Shown one piece after another: positions 24,498 to 32,968 of a stretch of 64,000 nt of DNA. The notes beneath the pieces are model-generated. The model was not told where the DNA came from, did no database searches, and saw only the letters and a program-made list of their open reading frames with translations. How positions within the stretch are numbered: position 1 is the stretch's first letter; the number at the start of each line of letters is the position of its first letter. The stretch comes from Bradyrhizobium diazoefficiens (GTDB taxonomy: Bacteria > Pseudomonadota > Alphaproteobacteria > Rhizobiales > Xanthobacteraceae), in the NCBI RefSeq assembly GCF_016612535.1, contig NZ_JAENXS010000003.1, positions 533,456 through 597,455 of the forward strand, written 5' to 3'. Both the position numbers and the translations under genes were made by a program.

Positions 24498-24983
24498 ATG
24501 CGCGCATCCGCGCTTGCAGCCATTCTGATCGGACTGCCCGCGACGGCCTTTGCCGGCGGCGGTTTCGATATCGTCATTCCCGGCCGTCCTGGTGTGCCCA
24601 TCATCATCAACAACATCGATGCGTCCTACACCGTCGTCGAAGGTGTCTGGGGCCTGGGCAAGGGCGTCCAGGTGCAGCCTACGATCTATGGCGGGCGTTA
24701 CGTGACGGAGCGGCAGCCGACCGATGTCGGCCATTATTATCCGAGCATGGGCCTTCAGCCCGGCTATGGCCGTCTCGAGGTCGAGCCGCCAGCGAGCCGC
24801 AAATTGCCGAAGCCGGCGGAGAGCTATCACCAGAGCTGGGGCGCCTCATCCGCGCCGCTGCCGCCGCAAATGGATGTGCCGGTTAATCCGTCGCCGGTGA
24901 TCCTCGCGCCTGAGATCAACGACCGTCCGCGGCGCCCTCGACCACGGCCGCATGCAGCAATGCCCGGCAAGCCGCCGGGTTAA
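24498..24983 (+). CDS. Proline-rich secreted protein
   Basis: The 161-residue product has a signal peptide (about 1-19, ending TAFAGG). A mature beta-type part (FDIVIPGRPGVPIIINNIDA) is followed by a Pro/Arg-rich C-terminus (DRPRRPRPRPHA). It probably acts in the periplasm or at the cell surface. The family is not recognised beyond being alphaproteobacterial in style. It is followed at 45 bases by another secreted-protein gene in the same orientation, probably co-transcribed. Confidence 0.7.
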   Translation: MRASALAAILIGLPATAFAGGGFDIVIPGRPGVPIIINNIDASYTVVEGVWGLGKGVQVQPTIYGGRYVTERQPTDVGHYYPSMGLQPGYGRLEVEPPASRKLPKPAESYHQSWGASSAPLPPQMDVPVNPSPVILAPEINDRPRRPRPRPHAAMPGKPPG

Positions 24984-25028
24984 GAAACGTCAAAATCCAA
25001 CAAAAACGGAAATCAACAGGAGAGAGTA

Positions 25029-25574
25029 ATGCGTCAGATGATTTCGGGACTGGTCGCGGCAGCTGCCGTGATGTTTATGGGCGCTGCGCCCGCCATGGCC
25101 TGCGGCTTCAACCCGTGCCAGCCGGTTGCGCCCGTCTTCTCCGGCTGTAACACCGGCTGTGGCGGTTATGGCGCCGGTTATGGCTACGGCTATGAGCGTC
25201 TCGCCGAGCCGACCACGCAATATTACTACGTCAACCAGGGCCCGACCTATACCGGTCCGGGCGCCTTCGCGCCGTACCCGACCTATCAAGAGGACGCCGT
25301 CGTCGCGCCCGCCAACTACGGCTACGGCCATGGCTATGGTTACAGCCACGGCTATGGACATGGCTACGGCTATGGCGCAGCTGCCGTGGAAGCGCCGGCC
25401 GCTTATCCCTACTATCACCGCCCGCACTATCGCCCGTATCACTACGGCTATGGCCCGCGCTACGGCTATCTGCCGCGCACGCATTACGGCTACGGCCCGC
25501 GCTATGGCTACGCCCATCGCTACGCGCCGGCGCCGTATTATGGCGGCCATCGCGTGCTGCGCCGCTATTACTGA
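25029..25574 (+). CDS. Gly/Tyr-rich secreted protein
   Basis: The 181-residue product has a signal peptide (about 1-24, ending APAMAC). Four Cys occur near the mature N-terminus, and a long low-complexity region has YGYGHGYGYSHGYG- and HYGYGPRYGY-type repeats plus His and Pro. Such Gly/Tyr-rich proteins are frequent in Rhizobiales, and roles in surface structure or metal binding have been suggested. An AGGAGAGAG Shine-Dalgarno precedes the ATG, and a strong terminator follows the stop by 26 bases. Confidence 0.75.
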   Translation: MRQMISGLVAAAAVMFMGAAPAMACGFNPCQPVAPVFSGCNTGCGGYGAGYGYGYERLAEPTTQYYYVNQGPTYTGPGAFAPYPTYQEDAVVAPANYGYGHGYGYSHGYGHGYGYGAAAVEAPAAYPYYHRPHYRPYHYGYGPRYGYLPRTHYGYGPRYGYAHRYAPAPYYGGHRVLRRYY

Positions 25575-25600
25575 TCCCTGATCGGTCGAGCCAACGAAAC

Positions 25601-25635
25601 GCCCGTCCGCACAATGCGGACGGGCATTTTGCTTT
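25601..25635 (+). terminator. Rho-independent terminator
   Basis: A perfect 11-bp stem (GCCCGTCCGCA / TGCGGACGGGC) with a 3-base loop is followed by ATTTTGCTTTG. It ends transcription of the Gly/Tyr-rich gene and lies against the 3' end of the convergent rlmB gene. Confidence 0.88.
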
Positions 25636-25636
25636 G

Positions 25637-26467
25637 TTAGGGCTTCATCAGCCCAAGCCGGCTCGCCCCGACATAGAGCGAGAGCACGGCGGCATTCGAG
25701 ACGTTGAGGCTCTTGATCTCGCCGGGCATGTCGAGCCGCGCCACGAAGCTGCAGGTGTCGCGCGTCAACCGCCGCAGGCCTTTTCCTTCCGCGCCGAGCA
25801 CCAGCGCGAGCGGCGCGCGCAGCGCGACGTGACTGAGGTCCTCGCTGCCTTCGCTGTCCAGCCCGACGGTCTGGAAGCCGATGTCGTTCAGCGTGGTCAG
25901 CGCGCGCGCGAGGTTTGTCACGGTGACCATCGGCACCAGCTCCAGCGCGCCGGACGCGGCCTTGGCCAGCACGCCGGTCGCCTCCGGGCTGTGATGTGCG
26001 GTTGTGACGATCGCCTTCACCGCGAACGCCGCGGCCGAGCGCAGGATCGCGCCGACATTGTGCGGATCGGTGATCTGGTCGAGCACCAGCACCATGCCGT
26101 CCTGTGCCAACGTCTCGATGTCAGGCGAGGGCAGGGGCTCGGCCTCGGCCAGCAGGCCCTGATGCACCGCGTCGGGCGACAGCAGGCGGTCGATCTCCTG
26201 GGGCCGCACGATCTCGGGCGCGATGCGGGTTTCGATGTTCTCGTCCGCCAGCCGCTTTGCGGCGTTCTCGGTCAGCGTCAGCTTGCGGATCTGGCGCTGC
26301 GGATTTTGCAGCGCCATGGTGACGGTGTGCCAGCCATAGAGGATGACGGGACCGTCGGGTCCCGAATCGCGCTCGCGCCAGGCCGGCCGGCCGGCCGATT
26401 TCCCGGGCCTGTTGAAGGGCTTAGATCCGCTCCGGGGCCCCTTGGGGGTGAATTTTCGATCCTTCAT
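25637..26467 (-). CDS. rlmB: 23S rRNA Gm2251 2'-O-methyltransferase RlmB (TrmH/SpoU family)
   Basis: ATG 26467 gives 276 residues. The N-terminus is basic and disordered (MKDRKFTPKGPRSGSKPF), as is common in alphaproteobacteria. Then comes the substrate-binding domain (about 45-115) and the SPOUT methyltransferase domain (about 120-275). The SPOUT motifs are LVLDQITDPHNVGAILRSA, LVLGAEGKGLR and IKSLNVSNAAVLSLY, which form the trefoil knot and S-adenosylmethionine site. The enzyme methylates the ribosomal P loop. It is convergent with the Gly/Tyr-rich gene and upstream of tRNA-Tyr on the opposite strand. Confidence 0.93.
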   Translation of the reverse strand: MKDRKFTPKGPRSGSKPFNRPGKSAGRPAWRERDSGPDGPVILYGWHTVTMALQNPQRQIRKLTLTENAAKRLADENIETRIAPEIVRPQEIDRLLSPDAVHQGLLAEAEPLPSPDIETLAQDGMVLVLDQITDPHNVGAILRSAAAFAVKAIVTTAHHSPEATGVLAKAASGALELVPMVTVTNLARALTTLNDIGFQTVGLDSEGSEDLSHVALRAPLALVLGAEGKGLRRLTRDTCSFVARLDMPGEIKSLNVSNAAVLSLYVGASRLGLMKP

Positions 26468-26673
26468 GGGCTCGCTTGTGTCATGGGTCCCGGAATATGG
26501 CAATTTGGGTGGCTTCGGGGGCGATTTTAGCTGTTCGCCTCGGTTGACTTTGCCCCACCCCATCGCCCATAAACGCGCCCGGTCGCGCCCCCATCCGGGC
26601 TGTCGCGGCCTTCACGTTCCATGGCCGTCTTCGGTCGCCGGCAAGGTCCGGCCCGATTGTGCTGCCGTCGAGC

Positions 26674-26759
26674 GGGGGAGTGTCCCGAGTGGCAAAGGGA
26701 GCTGACTGTAAATCAGCCGCCTTATGGCTTCGCAGGTTCGAGTCCTGCCTCCCCCACCA
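26674..26759 (+). tRNA. tRNA-Tyr(GTA)
   Basis: This type II tRNA has acceptor GGGGGAG/CTCCCCC, anticodon GTA in the loop CTGTAAA, a long variable arm (GCCGCCTTATGGC), T loop TTCGAGT and encoded CCA. Palindromic repeat DNA follows directly (GCTCGC TTC GCGAGC at 26,766-26,780). Confidence 0.95.
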
Positions 26760-26942
26760 GCCTTCGCTCGCTTCGCGAGCTACGGCTCGGCAAGCCAGCA
26801 TTAGAACGTCAGTGGCGCGAAGCGAGCGACGGCTGCCGCGCCGTAGCCCGTAGGGGCGTAGGCGGGCTGTTGTCCCGATCGGGATGCGTTTATTGTCCTC
26901 CATCAGAGGCGGTGCATCGAGCGATCGCGGGAGCATGCGCGC

Positions 26943-27183
26943 ATGTTCTATGTGTACATTCTCAGGAGTACGAGCGATCCCGATCGCTACTATGTCGGCC
27001 TCACGTCCGACCTTCGCGCACGCCTTTAAAAGGCATAACGCTGGCGAGGTCTCTCACACGTCAAAGTTCATGCCATGGGAACTCAAGACCTATGTCGCGT
27101 TCTCGAACGAGCAGCAGGCCATCGCATTTGAGAAATATTTGAAGTCACCTTCCGGCCGCGCATTCGCCAAGAAGCGGCTTTGA
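26943..27183 (+). pseudogene. GIY-YIG nuclease, frameshifted
   Basis: ATG 26943 opens MFYVYILRSTSDPDRYYVGL, the GIY-YIG (here VYI...YVG) core, and runs to a TAA after RARL. The rest, KRHNAGEVSHTSKFMPWELK and an EKYLKSPSGRAFAKKRL tail, continues in the next frame. One extra T in the TTTAAAA stretch near 27,026 explains the break. The family comprises small single-domain endonucleases abundant in Bradyrhizobium and often placed beside repeat palindromes. A sequencing or assembly error in the homopolymer is possible; an intact relative lies at 60,605-60,901. Confidence 0.85.
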
Positions 27184-27193
27184 AGAATTCGCC

Positions 27194-28225
27194 CTAGCCC
27201 ACCATCTCCCGCACCATCGGCGCCACCTTCCGCCCATAGAGCTCGATGCTCTTCATCAGTTTCTCGTGCGGCAACGGCCCCGCCGAATATTTCAGCTGAA
27301 ACCGCGAGACGCCAAGCGCCTTGGCGGTCTTGGCGATCTTGCGCGCCACCGTGTCCGGCGAGCCGACATAGAGCGAGCCGTGCTCGGCCTCATTGATGAA
27401 CTCGTCGCGGCCCATGGGCGGCCAGCCGCGCTCACGGCCGATGCGGTCGCGCATGGCCTTGTAGTCGGGCCACAGCTCTTCGCGCGCTTGTTCGTCGGTC
27501 TCGGCGACATAGCCGGGCGAGTGCACGCCGATCGGCTTTGCCGGCCGTCCGAATTCCTTGAAGGCGCGGTGATAGAGATCGACGTAGGGCGCAAACCGCG
27601 CGGGATCGCCGCCAATGATGGCGAGCATTAGGGGTAAATCGTAATGTGCGGCGCGCACCACCGATTGCGGGCTGCCGCCGACACCGATCCAGGTCTTGAG
27701 CTGGCCGTTCTCGACAGGGGGATAGACCAGCTGATCCCTCAGTGGCGGGCGTAGCTTGCCCTGCCATGTCACCGGCTTCTGCGACAGCAACGCGGCGAAC
27801 AGATCGAGCTTCTCCTCGAACAGCTCCTCGTATTTGCGCAGGTCGAAACCGAACAGCGGAAAGGATTCCGTGAACGAGCCGCGGCCGAGGATCACCTCGG
27901 CGCGTCCGTTGGAGAGCGCATCGAGCGTGGCAAAGCGCTGAAACACGCGGATCGGATCGTCCGAGCTCAGCACCGTCACGGCCGAGCCGAGATGGATGCG
28001 CTCGGTGCGCGCCGCGATGGCCGCGAGCACTGTTTCAGGCGAAGAGATCGCGAAATCGGCGCGGTGGTGCTCGCCGAGCCCGATGAAGTCGAGGCCGAGC
28101 TGGTCGGCCAGCACCGCCTCGTCGACGACGTTGCGGATCACCTGCGCATGCGGAAGCATGTGGCCTGTGGCGTCCCTGGTGACGTCGCCAAAGGTATCCA
28201 GTCCGAATTCGAGCGGTGCGGTCAT
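27194..28225 (-). CDS. LLM-class flavin-dependent oxidoreductase
   Basis: The 343-residue bacterial-luciferase-like TIM-barrel protein shows FGLDTFGDVT at the N-terminus, the conserved LGEHHRADF, the ERIHLGSAVTVLSSDDPIRV strand, NGRAEVILGRGS and a GVGGSPQSVVRAA phosphate-binding region. These enzymes use reduced FMN and oxygen to oxidise small organic substrates; the substrate cannot be told here. The gene ends 10 bases from the frameshifted GIY-YIG gene and is convergent with it. Confidence 0.9.
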   Translation of the reverse strand: MTAPLEFGLDTFGDVTRDATGHMLPHAQVIRNVVDEAVLADQLGLDFIGLGEHHRADFAISSPETVLAAIAARTERIHLGSAVTVLSSDDPIRVFQRFATLDALSNGRAEVILGRGSFTESFPLFGFDLRKYEELFEEKLDLFAALLSQKPVTWQGKLRPPLRDQLVYPPVENGQLKTWIGVGGSPQSVVRAAHYDLPLMLAIIGGDPARFAPYVDLYHRAFKEFGRPAKPIGVHSPGYVAETDEQAREELWPDYKAMRDRIGRERGWPPMGRDEFINEAEHGSLYVGSPDTVARKIAKTAKALGVSRFQLKYSAGPLPHEKLMKSIELYGRKVAPMVREMVG

Positions 28226-28320
28226 CGATCAGGTCTCTGTGGGAGGATCGGCCAGACTTAAGGGATGGCCGCCAAGCCACAAGGCGGCTTTCGGAAATGC
28301 TCGGTTTCCGTTTGGTCGAC

Positions 28321-30507
28321 CTACCGCCACATCCCGCGCATTCGTGCGCCGATGTCGACCTTCGGGCCTTGCGCCGCCGTCCGCGCCTGGCCGGCGCCGG
28401 CTTTCGGCCAGGCGGTGCGCTCGAACAGATAGATCAGCTGCTCCGGGATGAAGCGGGTGCGCGAGGCGTAGACGTGGCGATCGCCCTTGGCGGCCTGGCC
28501 GTGGACGAAGAAGCGCTGGGGAACGACGAGGTGGAGATCGTCCTTGGCGCGCGTCATCGCGACATAGAGCAGGCGGCGCTCCTCTTCTAATTCGGCGCTG
28601 GTGCCGGCGCCGAGATCGGAGGGCATGCAGCCGTCGACGACGTTGAGCACGAACACCGACTTCCACTCCTGGCCCTTGGCGGAATGGATGGTGGAGAGGA
28701 TCAGATAATCTTCGTCCCGCAAGGGCGGGCCGGATTTGTCGCTGGTCGCATCCGGCGGATCGAGCGTCAGCTCGGTCAGGAATTTTTCGCGCGAGGAATA
28801 ACCGCTCGCGATCTGCTCGAGCTGCATCAGATCGGCGCGGCGCGTCTCGGAGTCCTCGTGCAGGCGATCGAGATGCGGTTCGTACCACAGCCGCACGCGT
28901 TCGAGATCGACGGGCCATTCCGAGTAGCGCAGGTTTTCGACGGTGCGGACGAAGTCGGTCCAGTCCGCGCTAGTGCGCGGCGGCACTGGAATCTGGCCGA
29001 GTGCGACGAGCGGATCGGGGCTCTCTGCCATCTGGTCCAGCACGCGTTGCGCGGTGGCGGGGCCGATGCCCGGCAACAGGTGCAGGATGCGAAAGCCGGC
29101 GACGCGGTCGCGCGGATTTTCAGCGAAACGTAAGAGCGCCAGCACGTCCTTGACGTGCGCGGCGTCGAGGAATTTCAGCCCGCCGAATTTCACGAAGGGG
29201 ATGTTGCGGCGGGTGAGCTCGATCTCCAGCGGGCCCGAATGCGAGGACGTGCGGAACAGCACCGCCTGATGCTTGAGCAGCGTGCCTTGCTCGCGATTGG
29301 CCAGCACCTGCTCGACGATGTAGCGGGCCTGGTCGGCCTCGTCATGCACGGTGACGAGCTGCGGCTTCTGGGAGGCGGTGCGGTCGGTCCAGAGGTTTTT
29401 CGTGAAGCGCTCGCGCGCAAGCCCAATGACGCCGTTCGCCGCGGCCAGCACGGGTTGCGTCGAGCGGTAATTGCGGTCGAGCGTGATCATCTCCGCGCGG
29501 GGCGAGAAGCTCTGCGGAAAATCCAGGATGTTGCGGACGGTGGCGGCACGAAACGAATAGATCGACTGCGCGTCGTCGCCGACGACGGTGAGGCCGCGTC
29601 CGTCGGGCTTCAGCGCCAAGAGGATCGAGGATTGCAGGCCGTTGGTGTCCTGATATTCGTCGACCAGGACGTGATCGAAGCGGCCGCCGATTTCATCGGC
29701 GATCAGCGCATCGCTCATCATCTGCGACCAGTAGAGCAGCAGGTCATCGTAATCGAGCACGTGCTGGGCCTGCTTGGCCTCGACATAGGCCGCGAACAAC
29801 CCCTTCAGCTCGGCGGCCCACCCCGTGCACCACGGATAGTGCGCCCCCAACACCTTCTCGATCTCCATCTCGGCGTTGACGCAGCGCGAGTAGATCGACA
29901 GGCACGTGCCCTTGGCCGGAAAGCGGCTCTCGGTCTTCGACAGGCCGCGCTCGTGCCGGACCAGGTTCATCAGGTCGGCGGAATCCTCGCGGTCGTGGAT
30001 GGTGAAGGCGGGATCGACGCCGATCCGCTCGGCGTATTCGCGCAGGAGCCGCGCGCCGATGCCGTGAAAGGTGCCGGCCCAGGTGAGCGCATCGCGCATG
30101 ATCGCGGCGTTGTTCTCGCCCAGCACCTTGCGGGCGATGCGCTCGACGCGGCCGGCCATCTCGGCGGCGGCGCGGCGGGAAAAGGTCATCAGCAGGATGC
30201 GGCGCGGATCGGCGCCGGTGACGATGAGATGCGCGACGCGATGAGCGAGCGTGTTGGTCTTGCCGGAGCCGGCGCCGGCAATGACAAGCAGGGGGGCGCC
30301 CACGGTCACGCCGTCGGCCACGCCATGCTCCACGGCGCGGCGCTGCTCCGCATTGAGCGTGTCCAGATAAGTTGTCACGAATCGCCCCGGTGAAGCGCCC
30401 AGACTCGGCGATCTCCGCGCGAATCGCAATGCGGCTGGACGCGGAGCGCCCAAGGATTTAGGGGAGAGGGACAGCTCGAGTTCCAACCCCGACGGTTTTG
30501 CGGACAT
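28321..30507 (-). CDS. UvrD/Rep-family ATP-dependent DNA helicase
   Basis: The 728-residue superfamily 1A helicase has a basic, probably disordered N-terminal about 40 residues. Then come the Q-motif region LDTLNAEQRRAVEHG, motif I AGAGSGKTNTLAHR (about 78-91), motif II VDEYQDTN, motif III VVGDDAQSIYSFR, motif V STIHSAKGQEWKSVFV and motif VI LYVAMTRAKDDL. The enzyme unwinds DNA 3' to 5' in repair and replication restart. The start is ATG 30507, and its codon overlaps the ATG of the divergent TMEM175 gene. GTG near 30,378 is a possible shorter start. Confidence 0.93.
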   Translation of the reverse strand: MSAKPSGLELELSLSPKSLGAPRPAALRFARRSPSLGASPGRFVTTYLDTLNAEQRRAVEHGVADGVTVGAPLLVIAGAGSGKTNTLAHRVAHLIVTGADPRRILLMTFSRRAAAEMAGRVERIARKVLGENNAAIMRDALTWAGTFHGIGARLLREYAERIGVDPAFTIHDREDSADLMNLVRHERGLSKTESRFPAKGTCLSIYSRCVNAEMEIEKVLGAHYPWCTGWAAELKGLFAAYVEAKQAQHVLDYDDLLLYWSQMMSDALIADEIGGRFDHVLVDEYQDTNGLQSSILLALKPDGRGLTVVGDDAQSIYSFRAATVRNILDFPQSFSPRAEMITLDRNYRSTQPVLAAANGVIGLARERFTKNLWTDRTASQKPQLVTVHDEADQARYIVEQVLANREQGTLLKHQAVLFRTSSHSGPLEIELTRRNIPFVKFGGLKFLDAAHVKDVLALLRFAENPRDRVAGFRILHLLPGIGPATAQRVLDQMAESPDPLVALGQIPVPPRTSADWTDFVRTVENLRYSEWPVDLERVRLWYEPHLDRLHEDSETRRADLMQLEQIASGYSSREKFLTELTLDPPDATSDKSGPPLRDEDYLILSTIHSAKGQEWKSVFVLNVVDGCMPSDLGAGTSAELEEERRLLYVAMTRAKDDLHLVVPQRFFVHGQAAKGDRHVYASRTRFIPEQLIYLFERTAWPKAGAGQARTAAQGPKVDIGARMRGMWR

Positions 30508-31093
30508 GGCCGATCCCACGCACGACCTTTTCGAGATGCGCCGGCTGGAATCGCTGAGCAACACCATTTTTGGCGTCGCGATGACGCTGCTCGCCAATAA
30601 TCTACCGAAGGCTGGCGAGTTCAAGGCCATGCCCACCTGGGGCGATCTCGCCCAACTCTATTCCGGCCGCGTGACCGGACTGATCCTGAGCTTCATCATC
30701 GCCGGCGTGTTCTGGATCAGCCATCACCGCCGGCTCGCCCGCCAGCCGGAAGCGGGCCGCCACATCGTGCTGCTCAACCTGATGTTCCTGCTGTCGATCG
30801 TCCTGCTGCCGGTGACCAACGGCCTTTATGGCAATTACGGCATGAGCAGCGCGGTGGCCGTGCTGTTTGGTCTGCATCTCACTGTCATCGCCGGCCTGAA
30901 TGCCACGCTGTGGTGGCTCGTGCACGGCTTCCGTCACCAGCTGATCGCAGCCCTGTTTCCGCTGGCCGTGTTTCTGCCGGGGACGGTGGTAGCGTCGGTG
31001 GCCCCGCAATATGCGAGCTATTTCTGGTTCCTGGCCTTTGGCTCGCTTCTGATCCGCCGCCGCATGGACGCGCCGACGGCCGGGAAAACTTGA
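30506..31093 (+). CDS. TMEM175-family (DUF1211) potassium channel-like protein
   Basis: The 195-residue protein has six hydrophobic segments and an N-terminal MRRLESLSNTIFGVAMTLL helix. That helix is the TMEM175 signature (R-x3-FSD in animals; here LSN replaces FSD), which lines the potassium pore. Bacterial members have a single repeat and act as tetramers. The Asp-to-Asn change in the motif may alter gating. It is divergent from the helicase gene; the two ATG codons share two base pairs, so there is no intergenic promoter and each must be transcribed from inside the other gene. Confidence 0.85.
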   Translation: MADPTHDLFEMRRLESLSNTIFGVAMTLLANNLPKAGEFKAMPTWGDLAQLYSGRVTGLILSFIIAGVFWISHHRRLARQPEAGRHIVLLNLMFLLSIVLLPVTNGLYGNYGMSSAVAVLFGLHLTVIAGLNATLWWLVHGFRHQLIAALFPLAVFLPGTVVASVAPQYASYFWFLAFGSLLIRRRMDAPTAGKT

Positions 31094-31108
31094 CGGCGCC
31101 GCTGTCCG

Positions 31109-31501
31109 TCATTCCTTGGTCGTTGTCGCGCCGAACCCGTCGGCCGGCACGTAAAGCTTGACCGGACGGATCTCGTAGACCGCCGAGGGGTTGACCTGAC
31201 GAAGCTTCCGCGCCGCCGCGATCGCCTCTTCATCCGTGTCGTATTCGACGAGGTGGAAGCCGAGAAGCTGCTCCTTGGTCTCGGCAAACGGGCCGTCCAG
31301 CACCACGCCGGCGCCGGGGCCGCGCAAGGTGCGGGCCTTTCTTGTGTCATCGAGACGCGCGGCCGGCCCAAAGTGTCCGCTGGCCCTCAACGGCGCCTGA
31401 ACTTCGATGACTTTGGCCACGACCGCGGCGTCCTCCTCCGGCGCCCAGGACAAAATCTCGTCTTCCACGTGGTAGGCCAGGATGGCGTAGAGCATCGTCA
31501 C
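31109..31501 (-). CDS. YCII-related domain protein
   Basis: This 130-residue protein has a ferredoxin-like fold. It shows MLYAILAYHVED at the start, the hallmark DGPFAETKEQLLGFHLVEYD near 68-87 and a PSAVYEIRPVKLY strand. The family is small and widespread, often fused or adjacent to ECF sigma factors; none is visible here. The biochemical role is unclear. It is convergent with the TMEM175 gene (15-base gap). Confidence 0.88.
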   Translation of the reverse strand: MTMLYAILAYHVEDEILSWAPEEDAAVVAKVIEVQAPLRASGHFGPAARLDDTRKARTLRGPGAGVVLDGPFAETKEQLLGFHLVEYDTDEEAIAAARKLRQVNPSAVYEIRPVKLYVPADGFGATTTKE

Positions 31502-31722
31502 CTCGTTTGCTTTGAGCTCGCAGTCCGGAGGACGTATGACCGCCTCCGATACCGACGATCCCCGAGACCAAAATCGAACCTAAAATCGAGACTAAGATAT
31601 TGCGCCGCGGCGTGGGCGACGAAACTGTCCTGAAACCCGATTGCCGCCCGGCCAGGTGAACGCTGCCCGAAGTCGAGGCGACTGATGGCCACCAAAGCAA
31701 TTAAGGACCATTGGAGGCGGCA

Positions 31723-31908
31723 GTGTCGGGTCAGACCATCAAGATCATCTGCGACGCGCGGCGGGCAGGGAAGTCCGAGCCCGCCGATCTGCACGACCAG
31801 GCGGGTCATCATCGCTATTACGGCAGCTCCGCCGAGAGTGGCGGCGAACGGATCGTCGAGACGCGCCGCGGCAAGCGTCCGTCCATGTTCGCCATCCTCG
31901 GCTTCTGA
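31723..31908 (+). CDS. Hypothetical small protein
   Basis: GTG 31723 follows a good GGAGG Shine-Dalgarno and encodes 61 residues (start VSGQTIKIICDARRAG), rich in Arg, His and Gly, with no signal peptide. No family is recognised. A bidirectional terminator-like hairpin lies 73 bases downstream. The 31,502-31,722 gap shows nothing else definable. Confidence 0.5.
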   Translation: MSGQTIKIICDARRAGKSEPADLHDQAGHHRYYGSSAESGGERIVETRRGKRPSMFAILGF

Positions 31909-31980
31909 GATCGCTGTGCGCGAGCGAGCGCGCGATCTGCGCCACGCGCAGTCTGGGCTTACCCACCCGAGCAAATTCCC

Positions 31981-32016
31981 AAAAGAAAAGGCGCGGCGGG
32001 AAAACCCCGTCGCGCC
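31981..32016 (-). terminator. Rho-independent terminator (minus strand, partly bidirectional)
   Basis: On the minus strand GGCGCGACGGG / CCCGCCGCGCC (11-bp stem, one mismatch, short T-rich loop) is followed by TTTTCTTTT. It lies 62 bases after the stop of the 14-codon frame. On the plus strand the tail is only CGATTTCTTG, so it may also serve the gene at 31,723-31,908. Confidence 0.8.
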
Positions 32017-32077
32017 CGATTTCTTGCTCGCTGGTCCAGGGCCGAGAGCGCCCCGATGCCAAGCCTCTATTCAAAGC

Positions 32078-32122
32078 TTAGCGGGCGATCCCAGCGAGGT
32101 GACAGCGCTTGGTAAAAGACAC
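32078..32122 (-). CDS. Tiny 14-codon reading frame with a perfect Shine-Dalgarno
   Basis: The minus strand carries AAAGGAGGTGATCC, complementary to essentially the whole anti-Shine-Dalgarno tail of 16S rRNA, then GTG at 32122. The frame reads VSFTKRCHLAGIAR and stops. A strong terminator follows within 100 bases, so the transcript would be only about 150 bases. It could be a leader peptide with an attenuator-like end, a small protein or a small RNA. No gene lies downstream on this strand before the terminator. This is a sequence observation only; expression is not known. Confidence 0.5.
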   Translation of the reverse strand: MSFTKRCHLAGIAR

Positions 32123-32299
32123 TGGATCACCTCCTTTCGTTGATTACGGGAGACCTCAACATAGGCGGCAAGGCCGCCGCTGTTAAGGGGGCGGCGGAGC
32201 AGGGCGGAACCGGGCCTGTGCGCAAGGGCCGGAAAGCCGGCGAAAGCGGTCCTGGGGCCAGTTGAGACCGCCGCCCGGCCGTGTTAGGGACCGCCTGTT

Positions 32300-32373
32300 G
32301 CGGGTGTAGCTCAATGGTAGAGCAGCAGCCTTCCAAGCTGAATACGAGGGTTCGATTCCCTTCACCCGCTCCA
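32300..32373 (+). tRNA. tRNA-Gly(TCC), intact, at the left end of the islet
   Basis: A cloverleaf with acceptor GCGGGTG/CACCCGC, D arm GCTC/GAGC, anticodon loop CTTCCAA (anticodon TCC), T loop TTCGATT and encoded CCA. Its last 44 bases (32,330-32,373) recur at 38,414-38,457 with one mismatch, marking it as the attachment site of the 6.1 kb islet. Confidence 0.96.
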
Positions 32374-32485
32374 ATAGCGATTTCAATTGCTTAACTAGAA
32401 ATGTCTACCTCGCTTCTCACGCCATTCCGACAATCTTGATTCGTCACGGCTGAACCCCGCGCAAATTCGCGAGCGTTTTCAGTCT

Positions 32486-32968
32486 CTATTTGAAGTGGCT
32501 AGCCTCTCTTGATGTGGCGGACCGACGCGCGCCTCGGAGTGTGGGCTGAGCTCGTCTCGCCTTGATGGCCGGGCTGTTGTTCGCTTCCTTCGCTGAACGG
32601 ACTTTTTGTCGGAAGCGCTTGATCACGCGCTTTGTGTTGTCGTCGCACGACAGGCCCTCCGGCCGTTGCTCGATCGTCTCGATGATCGCGAGCAATTGCT
32701 TTTTGCTCTTGGCCAAGCGGTCTCGCAGCAGCTCGATTTCGGCGACCTTGGTCTTCAGCGCGAATAGAAGCTTGTCTTTCTGCCAGGCACCCAGGTTCGG
32801 CGGCAGCAAACTTCGGATCTCCTGCAAAGAAAACCCGGCATTCTGGGGACTGGTGACGATCTCGAGGGTCAGAACAGCTTCGCTTGTATATTCGCGATAT
32901 CCATTGCCGTTGCGCGAGACGGCGGCGATGAAGCCGCTCGCCTCATAGAAGCGGATCCGGGAGGCTCC
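32486..32968 (-). pseudogene. MerR-family regulator missing its start
   Basis: The minus-strand frame reads ASRIRFYEASGFIAAVSRNG, the DNA-binding wing of a MerR protein. It continues through LEIVTSPQNAGFSLQEIRSL and a long dimerisation helix (about 340 bases) to the stop at 32,486. The expected first 10-15 residues (a GELA-type helix) and any start codon are absent: upstream, the frame runs without a start into the csbD-like gene. A deletion seems to have fused the two genes out of frame. Internal non-ATG starts would lack the DNA-binding part. Confidence 0.7.

Noticed and set aside
32122..32138. Sequence CTGGATCACCTCCTTTC identical to the 3' end of 16S rRNA
   Set aside because: Only about 17 bases match and no other rRNA sequence is near; read on the minus strand it is simply a perfect Shine-Dalgarno before a small frame.
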